A stretch of DNA of 64,000 nt from Prochlorococcus sp. AG-418-D13 (GTDB taxonomy: Bacteria > Cyanobacteriota > Cyanobacteriia > PCC-6307 > Cyanobiaceae): assembly GCA_003214315.1 (NCBI GenBank), contig QCLU01000007.1:1-64000 (forward strand). Direction: 5' to 3'. Positions 33,635 to 43,861 of this stretch are shown here, piece after piece. Position numbers and translations under genes: made by a program. The notes beneath the pieces are model-generated. The model was given only the letters and a program-made list of their open reading frames with translations. It had not been told where the DNA came from and made no database searches. The stretch's first letter is position 1. The number at the start of each line of letters is the position of its first letter.

Positions 33635-35407
33635 ATGAGGTCTAAGAACAATCAAAATCCAATAATAAGACTTTATTTAAATCTGATTGAAGAAAGAAGG
33701 TTACTATTTTTTGCTTTTCTTAGTTCCATAATTAATAAAATATTAGATTTAGCTCCCCCTGTGATAATTGGACTTGCAGTTGATATCGTTGTAAAGGAAC
33801 AGAATTCATGGATTGCTGGTTTTGGGATAAAAGAAGTTCCATCACAATTGATTTTTCTTGCATTTGCTTCAGGAATAGTTTGGTCTGGTGAATCCTCCTT
33901 TGAATATTTATATTCGATTTTATGGAGAAATTTGGCTCAGCTATCGCAACATAAATTAAGAATAAAAGCTTATGAGCATATCCAGGAATTAGATATGGAT
34001 TTTTTTGAAAATGATAATACTGGAAGGCTATTATCTATCTTGAATGATGATATAAATCAACTCGAGAGATTTCTAGACCAAGGGGCTAATCAGATTATTC
34101 AGTTATTTATAACTGTCTTAATAATTGGGGGCACTATGATTTTTGTCGCTCCAAAAATTGCTTTATTTGCTTTCTTTCCTATTCCAATTATATTTTTAGG
34201 ATCAATTAAATTTCAAAGGAAGCTTGCTCCAAAATACAGAGATGTCAGAAATAAAGCTGGACTATTGGCATCAAGACTTAATAATAATTTAAGCGGAATT
34301 CTAACCATAAAAAGTTTTACTAAAGAAAAATGGGAACTAAATAGATTAAATAAAGAAAGTCTCGATTATCAAAGAAGTAATAAGGCTGCAATAAAATTAT
34401 CTTCTGCTTTTATCCCTCTTATAAGATTTGCAATTTTATTTGCTTTTATAGCGATTCTATTAGTTGGAGGTTTCCAAACTTGGAATAAGACACTTGATGT
34501 AGGTACTTATAGTTTTTTAGTGTTTATAACACAAAGACTATTATGGCCTTTAACTACTTTGGGGCATGTTTTAGATGATTTTCAGAGATCAATGGCTTCA
34601 ATAGATAGAGTAATTGATCTTATAGATACGCCTATAAAAATAAAAGATGGAAAAATAAAAATTGAACCTAAAGATATCGAAGGAGAAATTATTTTTAGTA
34701 ATATAAATTTTAATTATCCTGGACGAGATTTAACTTTAAAAAACATAAATTTCAAAATTGAAAATAACTCAACATTAGGAATTGTTGGTTTGACAGGTTC
34801 TGGAAAAAGTACAATAATAAAACTTCTACTTAGGATTTATGATAGTAATAATGGCTCAATAACCTTGGATGGCATTTCTATCAAAGAAATAAATTTGAGG
34901 GATTTAAGAAAGTGTATTTCTTTAGTAAGTCAAGAAACTTATTTATTTCATGGCAGTGTACAAGAAAATATTGCTTATGGATCAATCAACCCAAGTCTTA
35001 AAGATATTATTAAATCTTCAAAGATTGCTGAAGCTCATAAATTTATTGAACAATTACCAAATGGTTACAAAACTATAGTCGGAGAAAGAGGTCAAAGGCT
35101 CTCAGGCGGACAACGTCAAAGGATTGCCTTAGCGAGAGCTGTTTTAAAGGATGCTCCAATATTAATATTAGATGAAGCTACAGCCTCAGTTGATAATGAA
35201 ACAGAGGCGTTAATTCAAAAATCTTTATCTAAAATCACAAAAGAAAGAACAACTATAGTAATAGCTCATAGATTAAGCACTATAAAAAATGCGGATAATA
35301 TTCTTGTTATTGATAAAGGTAAAATAGTTGAAAGCGGAAAACATGAAGAACTATTAGATCAGGACAAAATATATGCAGATTTGTGGAATGTTCAAGTAGG
35401 AATCTAG
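33635..35407 (+). CDS. ABC exporter, fused membrane and ATPase domains (MsbA/multidrug type)
   Basis: 590 aa. Residues about 15-320 form a six-helix membrane domain (SIINKILDLAPPVIIGLAVD; VLIIGGTMIFVAPKIALFAF). Residues about 345-590 are the ATPase, with Walker A GLTGSGKST, signature LSGGQRQRIALARA, Walker B ILILDEATAS and an AHRLST switch. It works as a homodimer; the exported substrate (lipid or drug) cannot be read from the sequence. Confidence 0.93.
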   Translation: MRSKNNQNPIIRLYLNLIEERRLLFFAFLSSIINKILDLAPPVIIGLAVDIVVKEQNSWIAGFGIKEVPSQLIFLAFASGIVWSGESSFEYLYSILWRNLAQLSQHKLRIKAYEHIQELDMDFFENDNTGRLLSILNDDINQLERFLDQGANQIIQLFITVLIIGGTMIFVAPKIALFAFFPIPIIFLGSIKFQRKLAPKYRDVRNKAGLLASRLNNNLSGILTIKSFTKEKWELNRLNKESLDYQRSNKAAIKLSSAFIPLIRFAILFAFIAILLVGGFQTWNKTLDVGTYSFLVFITQRLLWPLTTLGHVLDDFQRSMASIDRVIDLIDTPIKIKDGKIKIEPKDIEGEIIFSNINFNYPGRDLTLKNINFKIENNSTLGIVGLTGSGKSTIIKLLLRIYDSNNGSITLDGISIKEINLRDLRKCISLVSQETYLFHGSVQENIAYGSINPSLKDIIKSSKIAEAHKFIEQLPNGYKTIVGERGQRLSGGQRQRIALARAVLKDAPILILDEATASVDNETEALIQKSLSKITKERTTIVIAHRLSTIKNADNILVIDKGKIVESGKHEELLDQDKIYADLWNVQVGI

Positions 35408-35422
35408 TATAGAATTTCTAAA

Positions 35423-35980
35423 TTATATTAAGAAGTTAAATGATTCAATTACATTACTAAACATACCGTCAACTTTATTCCATCTCTCTTCATTTGTTCC
35501 CACAGCGAATGTGTAAAGTGTTCCTCTATCAATTACGACAGTAGCTAATTCGTGTCTGGCCTGTTCATTTAAATTTAATTCATACTCTAAATCATAAAAA
35601 ATATGATTAGATGCCTCCCTCTGATTGGCATTTATAAGTTTTACCTCTCTACCTGAACCCTCCGGAGCAATGACTTTATCAATTAATGTTTGACCTACTT
35701 CACTTGGGCTTCCTAATTGTTCTAATTGAACCTCTTTATTTACATCAGAAATAACTAAACTTAATGTCTCATTACTATTTATTAAATCATGATAAATAAT
35801 TTCAGGTCCTCCATCTACTTTTACTCTAGTCCATCCTGTTGGATACAAAAAGGCATATCTTCCATCTGGACTTTGATAAGCTTCTAATCCCGCATTGAGT
35901 CCGCCGCTACAAGCACTGAGTGTTAAACACAAAAAAATCAAAAATAAATATTTGAAAGGGTTAAATTTAATATTTTTCAT
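35423..35980 (-). CDS. psbP: PsbP-family lipoprotein (CyanoP)
   Basis: 185 aa from ATG 35980. A longer frame to 36031 is rejected because the lipoprotein signal fits 35980: KYLFLIFLCLTLSAC with lipid-anchored Cys24. The PsbP fold follows (YQSPDGRYAFLYPTGWTRVKVDGG, IYHDLI, LGSPSEVGQTLI, FYDLEYELN). It is a lumenal lipoprotein thought to act in photosystem II assembly. It is convergent with the ABC exporter gene and divergent from recR. Confidence 0.92.
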   Translation of the reverse strand: MKNIKFNPFKYLFLIFLCLTLSACSGGLNAGLEAYQSPDGRYAFLYPTGWTRVKVDGGPEIIYHDLINSNETLSLVISDVNKEVQLEQLGSPSEVGQTLIDKVIAPEGSGREVKLINANQREASNHIFYDLEYELNLNEQARHELATVVIDRGTLYTFAVGTNEERWNKVDGMFSNVIESFNFLI

Positions 35981-36083
35981 TTTGTTTGAAATTACTAACT
36001 GAAAACATAATAAGACATTAAAAGCAAACAATTATGGCAATTCAGAATTTTGCGTCTAAATTATTCCTAGAAATAGTTTAATT

Positions 36084-36683
36084 TTGATTACTTATACCAA
36101 ACCGCTTTCAAAATTAATTGGTCATTTTGAGAAATTCCCAGGGATTGGTCCAAGAACAGCGCAAAGACTAGCTCTGTTTATTTTAAAACAACCTGAAAGT
36201 ACAATAAGAGATTTTTCAAAGGCTCTGTTAGAAGCACATAGTAATGTTGGTCGATGCAAAAAATGTTTCAATTTGACTTCAGAAGATGAATGTGAAATTT
36301 GTAAAAATACTGAAAGAAATCAAAAACTAATCTGTGTAGTAGCAGAAACTAAAGATTTGCTTGCTTTGGAGCGCGCCAGAGAATATAAAGGTGTTTACCA
36401 TGTTATTGGTGGTTTAATATCTCCAATGGATTCTGTTGGTCCTGAACTTTTAGAAATAAGAAGCTTGGTAGAAAGAGTTAGTAATTCTGAAATAGATGAG
36501 ATCATATTGGCATTGACCCCCAGTGTTGAGGGAGATACAACAAGTCTTTATATTGGGAAATTGTTAGCCCCTTTTACTAAAGTTACTAGGATTGCATATG
36601 GCCTCCCAATGGGCAGTGAACTTGAATATGTGGATGAAGTTACACTTGCAAGGGCGTTAGAAGGAAGAACAAAACTAAATTAG
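36084..36683 (+). CDS. recR: Recombination mediator RecR
   Basis: 199 aa from TTG. The HhH motif is [15 protein letters not shown], the four-Cys zinc finger ([16 protein letters not shown]) is near residues 57-72, and the Toprim domain includes [14 protein letters not shown] and TPSVEGDTT. It acts with RecF/RecO to load RecA at gaps. It is followed by lipA three bases later. Confidence 0.95.
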   Translation: MITYTKPLSKLIGHFEKFPGIGPRTAQRLALFILKQPESTIRDFSKALLEAHSNVGRCKKCFNLTSEDECEICKNTERNQKLICVVAETKDLLALERAREYKGVYHVIGGLISPMDSVGPELLEIRSLVERVSNSEIDEIILALTPSVEGDTTSLYIGKLLAPFTKVTRIAYGLPMGSELEYVDEVTLARALEGRTKLN

Positions 36684-36686
36684 ACA

Positions 36687-37586
36687 ATGAGAGAAAATAA
36701 TCTAATCAAGAAAGAAAAAATCTTAAGACTTCCCTCTTGGATTAAATTTCCTATTAGTAAAGCTTCAGAGTTTGAAAAAATACAAACTCTCATCAAAAAA
36801 TCAAATATTCATACTATTTGTGAAGAAGCAAGATGTCCAAATAGAGCAGAATGTTATGCCTCAGGAACAGCTACTTTCTTACTTGGTGGATCGATATGTT
36901 CTCGTTCATGTGCTTTTTGTCAGGTAAATAAAGGTAGACCTAGTTCTATCAATATTGATGAATGTAATCAAGTCGCTGAAGCAGTGAAAGTACTAAATTT
37001 GAAATATGTTGTTTTAACATCTGTAGCTAGAGACGATCTCCCTGATCATGGTGCAAATTTATTTATATCTACAATTGATGAGATTAGAAAAATTGATTCA
37101 ACAATCAAAATAGAGGTTTTAACTCCTGATTTATGGGGTGGGGGGAAAAATTTTGATGAAACTAATAACCTTCAGACTGAGAGATTGAAGATGATTTTAG
37201 AAAAAGGTCCAATATGCTTTAATCATAATCTTGAAACTGTTGAAAGACTCCAAAAACAAGTTAGGAGGGGTTCAAATTACAAAAAATCCCTGAGTTTACT
37301 AAAAAAGTCAAAAGATATTGCTCCTCATATACAAACTAAATCTGGCATTATGTTAGGTCTTGGAGAAACATTGGATGAAATAAAAAATACAATATATGAT
37401 CTTAAAAAAATAGATTGTGATCAAATTACAATTGGCCAATATTTAAGGCCCTCATTCAATCATTTGGCAGTTAAGAAATATTGGGATCCACTAGAGTTTG
37501 AATATTTATATCGCTTCTCTAAGGAATTAGGATTCAAGAAAGTATCTTCTGGCCCCCTAGTTAGAAGTAGTTATCATGCGGGTTAA
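36687..37586 (+). CDS. lipA: Lipoyl synthase
   Basis: 299 aa. Radical SAM cluster motif CSRSCAFC near residue 70, and an N-terminal auxiliary cluster CEEARCPNRAEC. GTATFLLGG and TVERLQKQVRRGSNYKKSL are also typical. It inserts two sulfurs into octanoyl groups of lipoate-dependent enzymes. It lies directly after recR and overlaps the convergent downstream gene by four bases. Confidence 0.95.
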   Translation: MRENNLIKKEKILRLPSWIKFPISKASEFEKIQTLIKKSNIHTICEEARCPNRAECYASGTATFLLGGSICSRSCAFCQVNKGRPSSINIDECNQVAEAVKVLNLKYVVLTSVARDDLPDHGANLFISTIDEIRKIDSTIKIEVLTPDLWGGGKNFDETNNLQTERLKMILEKGPICFNHNLETVERLQKQVRRGSNYKKSLSLLKKSKDIAPHIQTKSGIMLGLGETLDEIKNTIYDLKKIDCDQITIGQYLRPSFNHLAVKKYWDPLEFEYLYRFSKELGFKKVSSGPLVRSSYHAG

Positions 37587-38083
37587 CTTTCTTCAATTAA
37601 AGAGAGTTTCTTTTCAAGCTTTTTCAATATGGAAATACAATCCCCGTTCATAAGTGTACCTGCACCTCCCCAAATCAGTCTTAATAAAAGATCTACTGGG
37701 CTAGAACCAACTTCTTTTACAATTTTGAATCCTATTAACTTGAAATATCTTACAAGTCTTTTACTATATCCTTCACTATCAAAAATAGCCAAAAGTCTTA
37801 CTTTGTTGCTTGATTTTTTTTCAAGTGCCCAAGCCATAGTTGTTGCCCATATTAATTCCGAAACAAAAGCAGGAGCTTTACTAAGGATTCTTAATGTATC
37901 AAGCTGAATACCTTGTTTATTTAAATAAGTCCAGCCTTTCATTTCGGCCCAAATCTTAATGATGTTATCTTTCTGATCTGCTATAACGATTCTAAAGAAA
38001 CATAATCCGAAAGTTTCTCTAACTTGAATTTTAATTAATAGTCCAATGGTAACTGCTAATTTTTCTAATTCTTCAACTTTCAT
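37583..38083 (-). CDS. Conserved protein of unknown function, possibly GNAT-like
   Basis: 166 aa, soluble. Notable segments are IWAEMKGWTYLNKQGIQLDT, FVSELIWATTMAWALE, and LLAIFDSEGYSKRLVRYFKL followed by an IGF turn. The last is reminiscent of the acetyl-CoA-binding helix and strand of acetyltransferases, but the key loop is not clear. There is a late GGAGTLMNGD. It starts 11 bases after the trhO stop, in the same direction, so it may be the tail of the lysA-to-trhO run. Family unknown to me. Confidence 0.7.
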   Translation of the reverse strand: MKVEELEKLAVTIGLLIKIQVRETFGLCFFRIVIADQKDNIIKIWAEMKGWTYLNKQGIQLDTLRILSKAPAFVSELIWATTMAWALEKKSSNKVRLLAIFDSEGYSKRLVRYFKLIGFKIVKEVGSSPVDLLLRLIWGGAGTLMNGDCISILKKLEKKLSLIEES

Positions 38084-38094
38084 GATTTTGAAAA

Positions 38095-39027
38095 TTAGTC
38101 CTTATAGATTTTGTGATTTTCCACTTTTAATCTTTCGATCTGTTTTTGTCTTTCTTCAAACCTTTTCCTATCATCATCACTGAATTGATCTATGCAGAAA
38201 TGACATTGGATACCCTTTCTATATTCTTTTCTTTCTTGATCTTGAATTGAAACTGGCATTCCACATGCATGACAAATCGTGTAGGAGCCTTTTTCTAAGG
38301 CTTGATCTAAAGCAACTCTTTTATCAAAAACATAACATTCACCTTCAAATAAGTTTTTTTCTTTTGGTATTTCATCAAGGTATTGAAGAATGCCCCCTTG
38401 TAGGTGATAAATATTTTTATAACCTTTTTTTTTCAGCAAACTAGTAGCTTTTTCACATCTTATTCCTCCGGTACAAAACATGGCTATATTTGTAGACTCT
38501 TTATTTTCTAAATGGGAATCTAAATGATCATCTACCCACTTGGGGAATTCTTTAAAGTTTCTTGTATTTGGGCTTATAGAGTTCTGAAATGTACCTATAG
38601 AAACTTCATAATGATTTCTAGTATCAATGACTATTGTATTTTGATTTTTAATTAACTTGTTCCAATTAACTGAGTCAATATAGGTCCCATTATTTTCTGA
38701 AGGGTTTATTTCAGAGACACCCATGGTAACTATTTCTTTTTTGATTTTTATTTTTAATTTTTTGAAGACTTTCTTTTTTGAAAAGTTTACTTTAATATTC
38801 AAATTTCTATTATCTGCATATTTATTGAGTAAATTGATAACAATATCAATTACATTTTTCTCAGCACAAATAGTTCCATTAATGCCCTCACTTGCAAAAA
38901 TTAATAAACCTGAAAGATCGTTTTCATTTTCGATTTCTAATAATTTATTTTTTAGATCAAGAATTAAGTTTTCTTTAAATGGGAAGAAAGAGTAAAAAGA
39001 AACTATTTTATAATTTTTGCCTTTCAT
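38095..39027 (-). CDS. trhO: tRNA uridine-34 hydroxylase (rhodanese family)
   Basis: 310 aa. An N-terminal ferredoxin-like domain ([17 protein letters not shown]), a rhodanese domain ([15 protein letters not shown] … [11 protein letters not shown] with active Cys near 180), and a C-terminal Cys-rich part ([13 protein letters not shown]). In the family it hydroxylates U34 of certain tRNAs independently of iron. It overlaps the bioB stop by four bases. Confidence 0.92.
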   Translation of the reverse strand: MKGKNYKIVSFYSFFPFKENLILDLKNKLLEIENENDLSGLLIFASEGINGTICAEKNVIDIVINLLNKYADNRNLNIKVNFSKKKVFKKLKIKIKKEIVTMGVSEINPSENNGTYIDSVNWNKLIKNQNTIVIDTRNHYEVSIGTFQNSISPNTRNFKEFPKWVDDHLDSHLENKESTNIAMFCTGGIRCEKATSLLKKKGYKNIYHLQGGILQYLDEIPKEKNLFEGECYVFDKRVALDQALEKGSYTICHACGMPVSIQDQERKEYRKGIQCHFCIDQFSDDDRKRFEERQKQIERLKVENHKIYKD

Positions 39028-40031
39028 AAAGAAGATAATGTTTTTTCATGAGTTTCAAAAACTTTGTTAAATGATACTCCAACCTCTTTAAGAAGTTTTC
39101 TGTCTGATTGAAAAGATGGATTTGAAGTCGTGAGTAACTCATCGCCATAAAAAATTGAATTTGCCCCACATTGAAAACATAAAATTTGGGCTTCTTTTGA
39201 AAGCTTTTCTCGCCCTGCACTTAATCTTATTTTACTTTTAGGCATAAGAATTCTTGCTGTAGCTATCATCCTTACCATTTCAATAGAATCAATTTCTTGA
39301 TTATCTTCTAAACCAGTACCTTCAATAGCTACTAATGAATTTATAGGCACACTTTCAGGGTGTGGATTCATGTTTGAAAGTACTTCCAAAAGAGATGCTC
39401 TATCGCCATTAGTTTCACCCAAGCCTATTATCCCCCCACAACAAACATTTATTCCTGCATTCCTTACTCTTTTGATAGTATCTAGTCTGTCTTGATAAGT
39501 TCTAGTCGTAATAATATTTTTATAATGCTCAGGACTAGTATCAAGATTGTGGTTATACGCCGTCAAACCTGCATCAGCCAGCCTGGAAGCTTGTTCTTCT
39601 GTAAGCATCCCAGCAGTAACGCATGCTTCCATCCCTAAATCTCTTACACCGCTAACCATCTCTAACATTGCATTAAAAGATTTCCCATCTCTAATTTCTC
39701 TCCACGCCCAACCCATACAAAACCTATCTGCACCCTCATTTTTTGCTATTTGAGCTCTTGCTAAAACCTCTTCAACTTGAAATTGTGGATGACTTTTGAT
39801 TTCGCTAGCACTATAAATTGATTGGCTACAGTACGAACAATTTTCCTCACATCCACCAGTTTTTACGCTGAACAATGATGCTAATTGAATGTCGTATCTG
39901 TTAAATTTCCTGTGAACGGTTTGTGATGCCCACATTAAATCAATAAGAGGCATATTAAGTATTTCCAATATCTCCTCTTTATTCCAATCGAACCTAATTT
40001 CTTTTAATAACTGATTATTCGAATTAGCCAT
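39024..40031 (-). CDS. bioB: Biotin synthase
   Basis: 335 aa. Radical SAM cluster CEENCSYC (Cys61, Cys65, Cys68). Other family signatures are [21 protein letters not shown] and a late [10 protein letters not shown]. It forms the thiophane ring of biotin from dethiobiotin. It lies between uppS and trhO in a tightly packed minus-strand run. Confidence 0.96.
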   Translation of the reverse strand: MANSNNQLLKEIRFDWNKEEILEILNMPLIDLMWASQTVHRKFNRYDIQLASLFSVKTGGCEENCSYCSQSIYSASEIKSHPQFQVEEVLARAQIAKNEGADRFCMGWAWREIRDGKSFNAMLEMVSGVRDLGMEACVTAGMLTEEQASRLADAGLTAYNHNLDTSPEHYKNIITTRTYQDRLDTIKRVRNAGINVCCGGIIGLGETNGDRASLLEVLSNMNPHPESVPINSLVAIEGTGLEDNQEIDSIEMVRMIATARILMPKSKIRLSAGREKLSKEAQILCFQCGANSIFYGDELLTTSNPSFQSDRKLLKEVGVSFNKVFETHEKTLSSL

Positions 40032-40036
40032 TTTTA

Positions 40037-40840
40037 TTAGGAAGAATATTGAGAATCTTCAAAAGATTCATTTGGTAATGATTCTATACCGCCGAAACGT
40101 CTATTTCTTGATTGGTAATCAATTATTGCTTTAAGAAATTCATGCTCATTGAATTCTGGCCAAAGTACTTCAGATATATAAATTTCTGAATACGCTAATT
40201 GCCATAATAAAAAATTACTTATCCTTTTTTCGCCACTAGTTCTTATTAGTAATTCTGGATCCTTTATCCCTCCAAGTAATAGCTCTGAATTAAATAATTC
40301 TTCATTAATTTCACTTGGTTTTATTTCCCCAGCAGAAGATTTTAATGCTAGTTCTTTTGCAACTTTTACTATTTCTTGTCTACCTCCGTAATTAACACAA
40401 ACATTGAATAAAAATTTAGTGTTGTTTTTAGTAAGTGATTCTGAACTAGAGATTATTTCTTTTAAATTTTTTGGGAAAGGAGTTAAATCTCCTATAAATT
40501 TTATTTTTGTTGATTCTTCATGTATCTCTTTAATTTCGTTTTTTAAAACTTCGGTAAAAAGATTTATAAGAAAATCAACTTCTTTTGTTGGTCTTGACCA
40601 ATTCTCAGTTGAAAAAGCATAAACAGTGAGTATTTTACATCCTAATTTTTTTGATGCTTTAAGAATTTTTTTTAATACATTAACGCCCTGTTTATGTCCA
40701 AATGATCGGGGGAAACCTTTTCTAGTTGCCCATCTTCCATTGCCATCCATAATTATTGCTATATGTTCTGGAACTTTTTGCTTATCTATTCTCTTGGATA
40801 AGTCATTATTTTTCTTATCAATTATTTTTCCTAAACTCAT
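40037..40840 (-). CDS. uppS: Undecaprenyl/polyprenyl diphosphate synthase
   Basis: 267 aa. Catalytic motif [13 protein letters not shown] (Asp32), then [10 protein letters not shown], and [12 protein letters not shown]. It makes the C55 lipid carrier used in peptidoglycan and glycan assembly. It lies downstream of cdaA and upstream of bioB with short gaps. Confidence 0.95.
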   Translation of the reverse strand: MSLGKIIDKKNNDLSKRIDKQKVPEHIAIIMDGNGRWATRKGFPRSFGHKQGVNVLKKILKASKKLGCKILTVYAFSTENWSRPTKEVDFLINLFTEVLKNEIKEIHEESTKIKFIGDLTPFPKNLKEIISSSESLTKNNTKFLFNVCVNYGGRQEIVKVAKELALKSSAGEIKPSEINEELFNSELLLGGIKDPELLIRTSGEKRISNFLLWQLAYSEIYISEVLWPEFNEHEFLKAIIDYQSRNRRFGGIESLPNESFEDSQYSS

Positions 40841-40872
40841 TAGTTAATCCTCTATTTTAGTAAAATCTCTGA

Positions 40873-41751
40873 TTAATTAAATTCTTTTTCTTTGACGTCA
40901 ATGGTAATATTATCACTTGGGTTTGTCTTTTGGGGCACATTATTTTTGCCTATAGATGATTTACTTGTTCCCATAGAGTTTTGATTCCCAATCAATTTGG
41001 CAAGAAGTTCTTGTAACCTACTGCTGGTTATTGGTCTTTCGAGTTTGCCTTGGTTTGCTAATGATAACGTGCCGGTTTCTTCAGAAACAACAATACAAAT
41101 ACATCTGTCAAATCTTTCTGTAATTCCTAATGCTGCTAAATGTCTTGTGCCATATCTACTTATTCCTTGTCTTGAGAGAGGAAGTATTACTCCAGCAGAA
41201 ATTATTTTATTACCTTTCACAAGAACAGCTCCATCATGTAATGGTGTATCTGTTGCAAAAAGATTTATTAAAAGGTCTGTTGACAATTGTGCCTCAATTT
41301 TTGTACCCGAATATAAGAAATCTTCAGGCCTTAAATCACTCCCCAAATCCACAACAATTAAAGCTCCTCTTCTATTCTGAGAGAGTTTACCTGCAGTATC
41401 AACTAACTGAGTAATAGTAGTTGATGTTGCTCTAAATTCCTTTGGTGGATTACCTAGCAACACAGCTAACCGCCCAGTTCCTAATAATTCCATTAATCTT
41501 CTTAGCTCTCCTTGCCAAAGAATTGCTAAGGAGAGAGAGCAAGCGAGGACTACAGCATCAATTAATTTTGATGTTAATGGAAGGTATGCATACCTTTGAA
41601 TAAACCATGCTGAAGAGACTAAAAACAAGTATCCCCTTAAAAGCCATAATGTTCTCTGTTCTTTTACTCTAGAAAATAATAAAAGTCCAAAACCTATAGC
41701 AAATAAAACATCTAATAAAAGTTTAAAATTTATTATCCCCCAGAAATTCAC
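40873..41751 (-). CDS. cdaA: Diadenylate cyclase, CdaA family
   Basis: 292 aa. Three N-terminal membrane helices (residues about 10-95) lead into a DisA_N catalytic domain. HDGAVLVKGN near residue 173 holds the DGA motif. GTRHLAALG near 202 stands at the RHR motif, with Leu for the last Arg. IVVSEETGTLSLA is conserved. It makes c-di-AMP from two ATP. It sits between lysA and uppS, both cell-wall precursor genes. Confidence 0.9.
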   Translation of the reverse strand: MNFWGIINFKLLLDVLFAIGFGLLLFSRVKEQRTLWLLRGYLFLVSSAWFIQRYAYLPLTSKLIDAVVLACSLSLAILWQGELRRLMELLGTGRLAVLLGNPPKEFRATSTTITQLVDTAGKLSQNRRGALIVVDLGSDLRPEDFLYSGTKIEAQLSTDLLINLFATDTPLHDGAVLVKGNKIISAGVILPLSRQGISRYGTRHLAALGITERFDRCICIVVSEETGTLSLANQGKLERPITSSRLQELLAKLIGNQNSMGTSKSSIGKNNVPQKTNPSDNITIDVKEKEFN

Positions 41752-41779
41752 ATTAAATACAAAATTAATTTAAATGTAC

Positions 41780-43153
41780 CTAATTTTGTTTAATAAAGCG
41801 ATCAGGTAATACATCATATTTTAAAAGATCAAATGGGCTTTCTCTTTTTTGAATAATTTCAGCCTCTCCATCTTTAACTAAGAGAGCAGCAGGTCTTGGG
41901 ATTCTGTTGTAGTTAGAACTCATTGAATTATTGTATGCACCAGTACCAAAAACACATATTAAATCTCCTGTTTTACATTCTGCTAGTTCAATTTCCTTAA
42001 ACAATACATCTCCCGATTCGCAATGCTTACCAGCAATAGTATATTTATTTTTGGAATTAATATTAAATGGATTACTTACTAAACATGCAGAATAATTTGA
42101 CTGATATGTAATTGGTCTCGGATTATCACTCATCCCACCATCAACAGATAAATATGTTCTGATGCCGGGAATCTCTTTAAAAGCCCCAATTTTGTAAATG
42201 GTTATACCTGCTGTAGATACAATAGATCTACCAGGTTCGCACATTAATATAGGAAAATCTAAGTTGTTTTTTTCACAAGCTTTAACAACAGAAGAAGAAA
42301 TTGTTTTTACCCATTCTTCAATGGAAGGGGGATCATCACTTTCGGTATACTTGATACCTAAACCACCGCCAACATTAAGTTCCTCTATATTATGACCAAA
42401 TTTTTTGGCGTCTAAAATGACCTTTACCATTATTTCTCCCAGATCCTTATGAGGATCTAGTTCAAAAATCTGTGAGCCAATATGAGCATGTAACCCTTTT
42501 AATTTTAGATGTTTTGTATTGCTGATTCTGTTAAATAGAATATTTAAATATTCTATTCCGAAACCAAATTTGCTATCAAATGATCCTGTTCTAATGTATT
42601 CATGTGTATGGCATTCTATCCCAGGAGTAAAGCGAATCATTATTTCTAAATCACGATTAAGTGAATTTGAGATCTCCTCTAATCTTTCTAAGTCATAATC
42701 ATTATCTACAATAACTTTAATGTTATTTCTAACGGAGAATTCTAATTCTTTGTCTGATTTGTTGTTTCCATGAAATACAATTTTTTCATTTGGAACCCCA
42801 CCTTTAATAGCAGTTAATAGTTCTCCTTCGGAAACTGCATCAAGTCCTAAACCTTCTGAGGAGACGAGGCTACTCATAAAAATAGAACTATTTGCTTTAG
42901 AGGCATATATAGGCATGGATTTCCCTGGGTAATATTTTTCTAAGGCTTTTTTGTAAGCTCTACAAGAATTTCTTAAAGTAAGTTCATCTAAAATATAAAG
43001 AGGAGAATCATATTTTTTAACTAATTCTTCAATAGAACATCCACCAACTGACAATTTTCCATCTCCTCCAATGGATGTAGTAATTGGTACAATATTTCTA
43101 TTAGGACTTTCTAAATCAATATTTTGTTTTAAAAAGGATTTTTTTTCTTGCAT
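41780..43153 (-). CDS. lysA: Diaminopimelate decarboxylase
   Basis: 457 aa. PLP lysine in PIYASKANSS near residue 84, glycine-rich LNVGGGLGIKY, CEPGRSIV, and CVFGTGAYNNSM. It turns meso-diaminopimelate into lysine. It is the first gene of the run lysA-cdaA-uppS-bioB-trhO and is divergent from rimI. Confidence 0.95.
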   Translation of the reverse strand: MQEKKSFLKQNIDLESPNRNIVPITTSIGGDGKLSVGGCSIEELVKKYDSPLYILDELTLRNSCRAYKKALEKYYPGKSMPIYASKANSSIFMSSLVSSEGLGLDAVSEGELLTAIKGGVPNEKIVFHGNNKSDKELEFSVRNNIKVIVDNDYDLERLEEISNSLNRDLEIMIRFTPGIECHTHEYIRTGSFDSKFGFGIEYLNILFNRISNTKHLKLKGLHAHIGSQIFELDPHKDLGEIMVKVILDAKKFGHNIEELNVGGGLGIKYTESDDPPSIEEWVKTISSSVVKACEKNNLDFPILMCEPGRSIVSTAGITIYKIGAFKEIPGIRTYLSVDGGMSDNPRPITYQSNYSACLVSNPFNINSKNKYTIAGKHCESGDVLFKEIELAECKTGDLICVFGTGAYNNSMSSNYNRIPRPAALLVKDGEAEIIQKRESPFDLLKYDVLPDRFIKQN

Positions 43154-43241
43154 GGGAGAACTTTAAATAAAGTTTTGCCAAAACTGTCATATTTTATAAT
43201 GACTCTAGATTTGAACTTTTTAAATATACACACATAATAAA

Positions 43242-43682
43242 ATGATATCTATTAAACAAATAAATGAGAAAGATATTGATTTATGTTATGAATTAGATTC
43301 AAACACGATTTCGCTATGGAGCAAGAAACAATGGGCTAACGAATTCAAAAAAGATGGTACAAAAATATTTGGTTTATTAATTACAAATTTAGTCGTTGGA
43401 ATTTGTGTTTTTCAAGTTATTATTGATGAAGCTCAAATAAACTATTTTGTTGTAAATCAGAGATTCAGGAAAAAGGGTTTTGGATCTTATCTCATGAGCT
43501 ATTTAATAAAAAAATGTGAGAAATTAAATCTAAAGAAATTATTGCTGGAGGTTTCTCAGAGCAATGTTAATGCTGAGAGATTTTATGGTCGATTTAATTT
43601 TTCTACTGTAGGAATAAGAAAAAATTACTATAAAGATGGTTCACATGCTCTTTTAAAAGAAAAAAAATTAACAACGAATTAA
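43242..43682 (+). CDS. rimI: Ribosomal-protein-alanine N-acetyltransferase
   Basis: 146 aa GNAT domain. Acetyl-CoA loop FRKKGFGSYLMSYL near residues 80-92. The late SNVNAERFYGRFNFSTVG stretch is a RimI signature. In the family it acetylates ribosomal protein S18 or other N-termini. It is single, between the divergent lysA and clpC. Confidence 0.85.
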   Translation: MISIKQINEKDIDLCYELDSNTISLWSKKQWANEFKKDGTKIFGLLITNLVVGICVFQVIIDEAQINYFVVNQRFRKKGFGSYLMSYLIKKCEKLNLKKLLLEVSQSNVNAERFYGRFNFSTVGIRKNYYKDGSHALLKEKKLTTN

Positions 43683-43861
43683 TATAAGAATTTAATTGTG
43701 CGGATAACCAGAATGCTTGAAATTACTATAATTTCTTGCTATATCACTAAAAAAGTTCAATTTAATTTAATAAATTATACTTTTAGGTATTCACAAAAGC
43801 TCATTCTGAACACAAAATTGACTTATTACTGGTAGGTTATTAATAAGAATTCAATCTTCTG

